Shown piece after piece: positions 55,240 through 64,000 of a stretch of DNA of 64,000 bases. Under the pieces are notes generated by a model. The model had not been told where the DNA came from and ran no database searches. It worked only from the letters and a program-made list of their open reading frames with translations. A program made the translations under genes and the position numbers. The first letter of the stretch is position 1, and each line of letters opens with the position of its first letter. Origin of the DNA: Anastrepha obliqua (lineage: Eukaryota; Arthropoda; Insecta; Diptera; Tephritidae); NCBI RefSeq assembly GCF_027943255.1, contig NC_072895.1, positions 41,018,001-41,082,000 on the forward strand, in the 5' to 3' direction.

Positions 55240-57770
55240 AGCATTGCAAAGAAAAGAAATTTTAAAAGTAAAAAATTACAGAAACATCGCAAAAAAATTA
55301 GAAAAATAAAAAAAAAATTAAAAAGATTTAGTGCATAAATTTACAAATACGAAAGTTTGGAAAGTAATTCAGCTAACATTTCCCAATATATATTCTATGT
55401 AAAATATATATTGCATACCTATACAAAATCACAAGCAGTGCATGGAAAATATTTTTAAACTTGTCGACTTTTTAAGCTACTAAACGGTCCGCACGTCGCT
55501 GGGCACTGGAATTTAAGTGAAAATATTTTAAACTTACTAACAAAGTTACCAAAGCTGTGTAGTTTTCAAACTATTTTCAAAACGCAAATATTGTAATCGA
55601 TTTGTCTACTGAAACGTCCAAGTTTTTCATGTAAATACAAGAAAAAAAAGTAAAAAAAAAAAGTTTTAAAAAAATATTTTAACGCGGCATGTGGCATAAT
55701 GAAGTACGCGAATGTAAATTTTGAGCAGCAGGACTGTATTTAGGGAATTTATTAAACAAAAAAAAAAAAAAAAGGAGGAGGAATTAATTACCAAAGAGAA
55801 GCAGAACTTTTTATAAAAGTTAAGGTAACGATGTGGAAAGAGTGCTAACAAAAAGGAAAACTTGTAATTTAATGTAAAGCAATAAAGTGAGAAAAAATAT
55901 TATATCAATATAAATTGAAAATTTTCAAATAAACATATGTATTTTTTAACAAAAAGAAAATAAACAATTAAAATTAGTAGAGAGGCAACGTAATATCAGC
56001 AGTCAAACAACAAAAAAATACAAAAATTATAAAAAATCGTTTCCTAATAATTGGATATATTTTTGCATAAGTATGGCAATAAAAATGTCATAAAAAGGCC
56101 AAGTAATGAAAAGCAATAAAATATAAATAAAACAAAAAATTATTTCTAAACGGACATATTTTTCGACAAATATCACAAGAGAGAGTAAAAAAGCATTAAA
56201 ATAAGAAACAAAAGGACAAAATTATGTAAAAACATAATTTAAAAATAAATTCAAAATATTCATATATCTTTTTCGACGAAATGGAAAAGGCAATAAAAGG
56301 AATTAGTAAAGAATAAAAATAATATAAAGCAGTTAAATAACAAAAAAGAAAATAAATAATTATATAAAAAATTATTTTGAAGTAATTGGATATATTTTTC
56401 CATCAATATGGCAATACAAATTTAAGATAGAGAGAAAGCAATAAAATTAACTAAATAAATAATCAAAAACTTAATGAAATATATAAGACAAACTTGTAAA
56501 GAGAAGAACTATAATGGAAAGCAATGAAATTTAATAAATAAAAAAATTAGAAAACGAATAATTTAACTTCAAAAGAAAAAAATATATTTTTGAACCAAAA
56601 AATACTAAATCAAATAAAGCAACATTTTTTTTAGCAGGGGAAGGGTTAAAAATAAAAATAAAAATTCTTAATGATACATGAAAATAGCTTCGTTTAACGC
56701 TAAAAAAGGAAAAAAACTTACACTTTCCCGGTGACTGCCCCACTCTTGCCATTGCCGATACCACTGTTTAAATTCCTACCTCTTTGGATGTCTAGCAATA
56801 TTGGAATCGGCATTAGTAGTTTATCGTTTTTCCGAGAGACAAAGTGGCTTCACCACATTGAGAATTTGAGGGCAGCTTGGGTCCAAACTAGTGGTATCGC
56901 AATGGCTCTTCATGACTATGTGGTCTCCTCTACAGCTTTGTTGACCATCGTAATGTAACCTAACCTATCCAAGAGAAGCCTGAGATCGAAATATCGACAA
57001 ATGAAAAAGCCAAATAAATTAAAGCAATCACTTAATTTGTTGTTTTATTGTTAAGTCGGCAGTGAGCTGAAAAGATAAAAGAACCGAAGACTGATTAAAA
57101 AATAAAAATAAAAAATTAAGAAGAATAATTTTAGTGACAAATAAAAAATTAATTTTTTAAGTAACTAAATTAGTAAGTAAGTAAATCCATTACTAAATGA
57201 AAAATTAAATGAATGAAACGAATTAAAATTCGAGAGTATATAAATAAATGAATTAAATTTTTAATAATTTATTATGCAGATAAGTAAAAAGAAAAAATAA
57301 ATAAATATATTAATGAGAGAGTAAATTTTTTTATAAAAACAAAAATAAACCGTAAAAAATTAAAAAGGGAAAGCATAAAGAATAAAGAAAACTACGTCGT
57401 AAAAAATAACTTCGTAATAAATAAATAACTGAATAAAAAAATAACTGAATAAAAAAATAAATGAATAAATAATTAAATAAAGAAAAACTAACCAATAATA
57501 ATACAAACCCGACTGAAATACAAAAATAAATGAATATCTAACCAGTATCTAAGCCAATAAATAAATCGATAAATTAAAAAATAGGCAAATATACCAACAA
57601 GACTTTAAGTAAGCCACTAAATCCAAGGAAGTGGCCTTAGAAAAGTAAATGAGTAAATAAAAAATATCAAATAAGTCAACATAAGAAAAAATACATAAGT
57701 TGAACTTCAAAAGTTGAAAGCAGATTAAATATAATTACAAAGATGTGAAACATCAAAATTAAGAAAAACA
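55240..57770. repeat. strand-asymmetric A-rich low-complexity region
   Basis: About 2.5 kb dominated by AAATAAATAA, AAAATAAAA and similar motifs with A far exceeding T on the + strand, broken only by the non-LTR scrap at 56728-56975. No fixed period; no coding. Confidence 0.75.
56728..56975 (+). pseudogene. non-LTR retrotransposon 3' end (probable)
   Basis: Composition changes sharply from A-rich to balanced. A segment reading GTGGTATCGCAATGGCTCTTC and ending AATGTAACCTAACCTA (about 56952-56967) resembles 3' UTR termini of fly R1/LOA-type elements. Very short, 5' truncated. Confidence 0.5.
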
Positions 57771-57775
57771 TTTTT

Positions 57776-57975
57776 CTAATAGCGGTCGCCCCTCGGCAGG
57801 CAATGGCAAACCTCCGAGTTTATTTCTGCCGTGAAAAGTTCCTCATATAAATATCTGCCGTTCGGAGTCGGCTTAAAACTGTAGGTCCCTCCATTTGTGG
57901 AACAACATCAAGACGCACACCACAAATAGGAGGAGCAGCTCGGCCAAATACCCAAAAAGGGTGTAGGAGCCAATT
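57776..57975 (+). mobile_element. SINE body, headless copy with TA tail
   Basis: The best-preserved body of the window's SINE family: GCGGTCGCCCCTCGGCAGGC, CCGTTCGGAGTCGGCTTAAA, AACATCAAGACGCACACC and AGGAGGAGCAGCTCGGCC. It ends GTGTAGGAGCCAATTATA, running into a TA microsatellite that probably grew from its tail. Confidence 0.75.
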
Positions 57976-58031
57976 ATATATATATATATATATATATATA
58001 CAATACAAAGATATATATATATATATATAAT
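57974..58031. repeat. (TA)n microsatellite
   Basis: Two runs of TA dinucleotides separated by CAATACAAAGA, directly at the SINE 3' end. Confidence 0.9.
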
Positions 58032-58692
58032 CCGTTAATCGTGGCTTAGGACAAGTCTGCCTTCTTTGAAAATATAAAAGAAAATATTAAAAATATTATA
58101 GAGAAAATAAATACAAATATATATTAGTAAAATATTAAAAGGAAAAAAAATGTTTTTTAACTATTTTTTGTAGTCATCCCGTAGGCAAAATTAAAGAAAT
58201 CTTCAAATCCAAAATATTTATCGCTTTTTTTGTTAATTTTGGTACGATTTATTGCACTTTTTTATAGAAAAATTAATAGAGGAGCTTCAATTATTTTTAT
58301 CTTTAAACTTCTTAAACCTAATATATGGAAAGATTAAAATTTCCTCACGCAAGTTCAATGGTAATTTTCAAATTAAACTTAAACTGAACAATTGAAAAGG
58401 TATTTCTTCGTTTGGCACTCAGATCTTTAAACTTCACTGGTCAGGTTCCTTCACATAATGCATTACTAAGATTAAAATCTATACAAAGTAGGCGAAATAT
58501 AGTTTCGCTCTGCTTTATTTTCGATATTTTAAATAGGAGAGTGGACTCGTATTTACTCTTCGAGCGCATTCATTTTCGCACGCCTCGAAAAAATCTTCGG
58601 AGTAATGATTAATTTTTTCTATTTATGCCTTTTATTAGAACATTGAATGAGTTTAATCAGATTTCGAGTTCTTTGGCTTTGATTTAGTTGCT
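58032..58692. other. unassigned sequence
   Basis: AT-rich; no motif recognised. Confidence 0.4.
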
Positions 58693-59240
58693 TAGTTATT
58701 GCTGTCCTGATCTCCTTGTGAAGCATAAGACCTGTACAACAAATCTAAATCACACTCTAATAGGTGCTGCACAGCAAATGCCATTCCAGTTGTAGTTTGT
58801 GGCGTCAAGTTCTCTATCGATGGTTCTGCCACAAGTATTCCTTGGAGCGCTGGGTGTCTAGAACCTTAAGGATTCCATCTTAGTGCCTACCTTACGATAT
58901 GGCTCACGGGTTTGCGGAGTGTGTGATCAATCCAGTGCCACTTATGCCTACCAATCTGAATTGGTGCAGTTTCTTGCTGGGTAAGGTGCCGTAAATTTTC
59001 GTTTCTTATTTTTTCCGGCCATCATCTACCAAGCATTTTTGCAAAAATTTGTTAATAGAGGTTTGATTTTTCGATTCGATGCGGAAGGAGCTTTTCCATG
59101 TTTCACATCCATAAAATAGCACTGATTTAACATTGGCCTTAAAGATACCCACCCGGCTGTGTTTTGTGTGAGATCTGGCCAGATTTTAATATGGGCCAGA
59201 ATCTTGACAAAAAACGATTCACCCGTGTCAACCACGGTCT
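58693..59240 (-). pseudogene. RTE-type non-LTR ORF C-terminal remnant
   Basis: The - strand shows LFYGCETWK at about 59085-59110, then SKNQTSINKFLQKCL, the canonical YG.E.W...QTF.N.CLR block after the reverse transcriptase. After frameshifts come GSRHPALQGILVAEPSIE (GR.RG.P..TW...ID block) near 58830-58880 and a terminus resembling YASQGDQD at about 58700-58720. Dead and 5' truncated. Confidence 0.68.
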
Positions 59241-62200
59241 GAAAAATAACTATGAATTTCCACGGAAAAATTTAAAATTTTAAATTAAAATTAAAAAACT
59301 AATGTAAAAAAATTTTTTTTTAAATTTTTTAAATTTTTTCTTCACAAGTGCCATCAGAATTACGAAAAAAAAGTAATTTTGTTTATAGGGACCCAGAAAA
59401 TTGCATAAATTTAAAAAAATGTTGAGAGTTAAAAAATGAAAATATTTATATCGTGTTTTTCTTTTATTGCGAGCTCCAAAAATTTTTTCATAGAACTAAA
59501 TAAAAATCTTCCAAAGTAATGCATTTTTGTGTTGGTTTCAAATGTTTTTTAATTTTTTATTAATTTATTGTTGGTGTTTAATATTTGTTTATGCTTCGTA
59601 AATTTATATTTGTTAGTGACCCTACAAAAAATAGGTTAAATAATATTTTGTTCTGTTTATTTTTTATTTTTTAATATTGTTTTTCTTTTGTGATCGTATA
59701 GTAATAAAAAAATAACAAAACATAAAAATTGAATTTTTAAAAATTAAAAAAAAAAAATAAATAATTAAATAAGAAGTAAAGAAAAAACTAAGGGCTATAA
59801 AATTGTGTACCCAATTTTTTTTAATTCTGATTAGAAAATTTGAAATTTTGTTTAAAACTTTTGGAATTTTTCTTATATCTGTACTAATTTTAAATTTTGT
59901 GTTAATGTGGTCTTATATTCATCTTCGTGTTGAATACTCGCAACTGCCCTAAGAAATCGTCGCTGTATAAGGCGTGCAAGGTTTGCTGTGTTTATTCGCT
60001 TGCTTTGGCCTATAATCTGGTTGAGTTACAAACAAAGGAGAATGGTGAGCAGGGCTCATATCATTAGTAAAATTGGTTTATATATAACGCATTAAAAATT
60101 AAATGCAACGAAAACGTGAGAGGTTAAGGAATAGATACGGTATGTTAAAGAAAATATTGCTAAAGAGAAAATTCTGTAGATTTTTTTGCTTTATTTCGAC
60201 GTAGAAATCAATAAAGTTAGGGAAGAGAAGTGAGAGTAGGGAGTGGAAAATAAGTTAAACAGTGGAACTTTTCGATAGTTGCGAAGTGTATATTTTCGTA
60301 AAAGTTAAAAATTTTAAAATTCCAAACAAAGTGAACATATTTATTTAATTCCGTTTACTTTGCTAAACGAAAAAATTGTATCAAGGAATTAAGAAAAAAA
60401 TACTGAGCGATCCTAAAAATTTTGGTTAAATAGTTTTAAGCAAAAATTGCCTCATTCATTGCCTTACAAAACGTATAAAAAGTATAGTTAAAGCTAAAAA
60501 ACAACAACAACAAAGCACGTGTAAGAGTTAGAGTAGCAGCGTGGAACAAGCCGGCGGTGACAAGGTTTGAACTGCTCGCCCTCAAAAACAGGTTTCCTGT
60601 AAATAACATAGTGCCATATTTTGACTGCGGCCCCAACTGTCGATGACAGTTGTGTCAGCACTTGTCAGGGTAATGGGGCGTAGCCGAATTGTGCATAAAT
60701 ATTAAGAGTATACACGAATGTTCCAATTTATGAACTTTGCATTGACTATCCATACGCTGTTGACATAAAGTAACAAAAGTAGAATTAATAATAAGGGGAA
60801 ATAAAATAAAAATGATCAAAGCACATAAAAAGCAAGCACGAAAATAAATACAAGCTGCTTGGCGTATAAAAGTCCATATGAGACCTGAAAAGTTCAAGAG
60901 CAAACGTGGACGGTGGACACACTAGTGATTATATTGTGTATATATATATATACGCATGAGTGTGTATGTGCACTTGTATGTGTGCTTGAGTTAGGCACGT
61001 ATGCGGAAGTGAATAAAGCAACAAATAGAACTTGTACATGGGCCAGTTCCTACATACAGTCGCATGAATTTTAAGTTGGTTGCTCATACGCCCCGTGCGG
61101 TCGTTAAGGAATATTCCGGTGCTTGTGTAAATTTCTTGATAAACTACATCTGCTTGTGAGTGTTTAAGTGTCTGTGTATATTTAAATAGCTGTACAAACG
61201 TATTAATGCATTTTGCATACACGAACACACACAGTGACGTGTACATATGTATGTGTATACATATAAAGCCTATCTATTTGTATGCGAAAGCCTGCTTGGA
61301 TACTTGGATTATTGGATACTAGTTATTATTTTTGACACAACAGTCTTGTTAGCATAATAGCAATAACAATAATAAACAATATACCCGCCGCACAAATGTA
61401 TTGTCTAACGCAATCGACTGCTTGCCAACCATTTCGCGCCTGGAGGCACAATTTGTAAAATAACTCAATAACCCAATCAATATACCAAGGAAACAAAACA
61501 CAACAAAAGGAAACGGCTAACCTGTTAATGCGTAAAAATGTAGTCATCTACTAAAAATAGAAAACATAATCAACAGCAATAACAATAACAAAGAGGTAAG
61601 CTAAATAGCTATGAACGAATTGTATCTATAAGACAAAAGCGTTTGGGTTGCTTGTTCGGCTCTATTTGCTCCTTTTCTACAATCTACAATGAAGTTGTTA
61701 TTTGAATATGGTTCTTCATAGTAGAAAAGGTAGTGCAGCTGCACTTTGAAGTTTTAGCGTCCGTTCTCTCAAGCCAAACAAACAGCACAACGCTTTTAAT
61801 GCTCGATTGTACTCGGAAAACGAATCTAAATATATGCGAAGAACTTTTAATGAAGGTTAACAAGCTGAAGACCAAGTACGTGTGGTCGAAACAGGATATT
61901 CTCAACATCATTTTAGTTTTACTTACAAGATTTTATTGAAAACATATGGACTTAAATTCTCATGAGTTTCGTATCAATCGCTCAAAAATATATGATATTA
62001 CGGTATAAATATGGCAAATGAGAAGGCCTTCTTTTGAATTTTGCTTTCATGAAGTTTATAAGAGCCCAATAAGTGTTTTTTTTTAACCATTACCTAAGTA
62101 GAATATATGTCAGTCAATCCTTAGTGGTCAAGAAATGATTTTCTATAAAAACAGATGTATGTTTTAAACTAAAAGTTGCATGTTTATGAATATTTGGAAA

Positions 62201-62367
62201 CAATCTACGATTGATTTGGTGCGAAAATGATAGGGTGTGAATTCTATGATTTGAAGTAATATAAAATACTTTTTATTTATTTATTTACTTAGGTTACCTC
62301 TTGGACCAAACTTCTTTATACGCTATGATAAGAAAGTGCCGGGAATGCTTAAAAAAACAAAACAGAG
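59241..62367. other. unassigned sequence
   Basis: 59260-60440 is AT low complexity, with an inverted piece of the dispersed AGAATTT...GTACCCAATTTT repeat at about 59800-59850. 60440-61950 has more balanced, host-like noncoding composition with TATATG/CACACA runs. 61950-62360 is AT-rich. No coding family or RNA gene recognised. Confidence 0.4.
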
Positions 62368-62802
62368 TTAAATTTCAGGCAAATTTATTTTATCTCCTTC
62401 AAAATATGACGCATTTGAAGCAACACTCATGTGCCAAAGTTTAACGCAGTCCTCCATGCACCCCTGGTAGGCCAACGAAGGGATGGCCTTCAGCTCCTTT
62501 GACGCATTCTCTTTGATCTCCTCTATCGAAAGAAATCTCTTTCCACGAAGTGGTACCTTCAACTTGGGAAACAAAAATAAGTCGCACGGGGCCATATCAG
62601 GTAAATACGGTGCTTGCACGATGGTATTTACTTGTTGTTTGGTCAAATAATCCAACACGATGTGGGCTGGGTGCCATGGCACGTTACCATCATGCAAAAT
62701 CCAAGAATTGTTTGCCTACATTTCCGGCCATTTGCGACGCACAGTATCTCTCAAACGCTTCAAAACGGGTTAATAATATTCTTTATTGTCTTACAGTCCT
62801 AC
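62368..62802 (-). pseudogene. mariner transposase, C-terminal half fragment
   Basis: The - strand starts at NKEYY..VLKRLRDTVRRKWPEM (about 62720-62800). Then follow WILHDGNVPWHP (second catalytic Asp, with a one-residue shift from HDNAPAH), YLPDMAPCDLFLFPKLKVPL (third Asp, about 62555-62610) and the usual C-terminus VASNASYFEGDKI near 62400. It resembles the transposase at 52335-52999 most closely. The N-terminus and first Asp are lost; two stops lie upstream of 62697. Confidence 0.82.
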
Positions 62803-63714
62803 TAACATAAGAAAAAAATATGGACTGGTTCCCACGTGCGCAGTTAGTATAAATTAAACATTTCCGGAACCTTTTGATCATAAGGTATACAGTAAATTTT
62901 ATATCGAAAAAATGTCGTATTTTGAATTTAAATTTCAATTTCATGTGAAACTATAGATTTTGTATTATATATTCTTGCTGTCTACTGAGTTTTTCATTAT
63001 GAATTTATTTTTTCAAGGTCATTTAAATTTCAAAGAACTAAATTTTCAAAAATGGTTTTAAACACTGAGACTAACTCTATGATATTAATTTGGATATCAC
63101 GTGAGAGAGAACCTATGCAGCTAGAAATGTTTTTTTTTTACTCTTCGCCAGAAGAAATAGAGTGGAATAATGGTAGTCGAAAAATGTATGCTTAAATACC
63201 GTTGAATTTTTTTTACAATTATTTTTAAGAAAAATATATTTTAAAGGTTTATACTTGTATGCATATAAAGTAATATTTATCAAAAACTGTTTTCCTCGCT
63301 GTGATAAAAACGTAATAAAATAATTCAACTCTCCTCCTATGAAATCAAGTATACGCAGTGGATGCCTTAGTTAAGTTTTTCTCTATCAAATCATAAAGCC
63401 CTTTAAACAATTAAATTGATGAAAAATTTAAAAACTAAGTATGCAGCACTACTATCTGTTACTGGATACCAAAATGGCTTGTTTATTGTTGCACTGAGAA
63501 CCTCAGAATGCAGTTCATGCTAGCAAATTTCTACCCATCCTCTGCATCTACAGCCTTTTTCAACTGCACAGTAAGGCATTCGCCGAGTTGAAGGCCCCTT
63601 GGCGAGATGCTTACTGAACATCTTAACATCTTTATGCATTCAATATTTGGGACCAAATATCTTTTACCTAAATGCAAGAAGAAAAATTTTGGATTTGATT
63701 TAATACAGGGTTGC
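62803..63714. other. unassigned sequence
   Basis: CAGTCCTACTAACATAAGAAAA at about 62796 resembles the inner part of the long mariner terminal repeat (CAGTCCTACCAAAAAATAAAA) and may be its relic. The rest shows nothing recognisable. Confidence 0.4.
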
Positions 63715-64000
63715 CCATATTCGACGGACCTGACGGATTTCGATGACTCTTTGGGCCCATTCCAATCGACGAGGCTTGTCCGCAGGCAATGATCTTTGCG
63801 TCAATTGAATCTTATACAGGAATAAATGCAAATCAATGCGGATAATTCGTTGTAAAGTGGTCCGAGCAATGCCCAACTGCTGAGAACGGCGATTTTGGGA
63901 TGTCCTTGGCGACGCCTTGGCCGTTTTTTATTTGATCTCTTTGGATTAGAAAGAGCATCACCAGTCGAAAACCTTTCATACAAACGTTTAATAGTGTTTT
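63715..64000 (-). pseudogene. IS630/mariner-type transposase N-terminal region, runs off the window
   Basis: The - strand from the right edge reads TIKRLYERFSTGDAL (helix-turn-helix and linker). After a frameshift near 63900 it continues with RRSQQLGIARTTLQRIIRID, LYKIQLTQ and RRLEWAQRVIE at about 63735-63900. This block order matches the 1919-2500 family. The element's start lies beyond base 64000 and the catalytic core is missing on the left. Confidence 0.7.

Noticed and set aside
54332..55249. 82- and 193-codon - strand frames, one looking like a signal peptide
   Set aside because: They lie in a GC-rich island where stops are scarce by composition, overlap + strand frames, and show no family motif.
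1..64000. CRISPR arrays, rRNA, canonical tRNA genes, bacterial operons
   Set aside because: No regularly spaced repeats with unique spacers, no rRNA-like blocks, and the only A/B box pair belongs to the SINE.

Overview
The window is an AT-rich, repeat-laden stretch of an insect nuclear genome. A tephritid fruit fly or close dipteran relative is my best guess. That rests on mauritiana-type and other mariners, a Ty1/copia element primed by a half initiator-Met tRNA, non-LTR 3' ends in AACCTAACCTAA, and a tRNA-headed SINE that I associate from memory with tephritids; no search was run. There are no bacterial operons, no rRNA or tRNA genes and no CRISPR. Apart from element proteins I found no intact host coding exon in 64 kb, which fits intergenic DNA or the inside of a very long intron.

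Layout. 0-12 kb: an AT heptamer microsatellite, an IS630/mariner fragment, a solo mariner terminal repeat nested in another inverted repeat, a non-LTR RNase H remnant, a near-perfect zero-length-exon (recursive) splice site at 5495/5496 on the + strand, a Tc1 tail, a ~95 bp-arm foldback, another non-LTR remnant and a MITE candidate. 12-13.2 kb: an almost complete mariner with perfect 27 bp terminal repeats whose native start is broken by a short deletion. 14-25 kb: non-LTR and possible piggyBac scraps, a ~1.4 kb AT-rich degenerate tandem array, and RTE-type reverse-transcriptase remnants. 26-36 kb: a dead Tc1-like transposase gene, a full-length SINE and two shorter copies, an intronless decayed EB1 (microtubule plus-end protein) gene, and more non-LTR and IS630-type scraps. 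37-46 kb: a ~120 bp degenerate tandem repeat, a dead DD34D mariner, a 151 bp pogo-like MITE, and a ~160-200 bp degenerate tandem repeat. 47.4-51.9 kb: a complete Ty1/copia element with an unbroken 1,323-residue polyprotein, 175 bp LTRs that read as identical and a 5 bp target duplication, so a very recent insertion. 52.2-53.2 kb: an internally deleted mariner with ~183 bp terminal repeats. 54.3-55.1 kb: a GC- and CpG-richer island that could be a host promoter/5' exon. 55.2-57.8 kb: strongly A-biased low-complexity DNA. 57.8-64 kb: a SINE copy, an RTE tail, a mariner tail and an IS630-type fragment running off the right edge.

How it fits together. The only likely expressed protein-coding unit is the copia element; the 12 kb mariner is close to intact but damaged at its start. 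All other coding matter is fossil. The recursive splice site is the main hint of a host transcription unit on the + strand, and the RTE remnants all lying on the - strand would agree with antisense-biased survival in an intron. No undescribed multi-gene system was found; the most unusual items are the recursive splice site, the EB1 pseudogene and the nested or multi-copy repeat structures.
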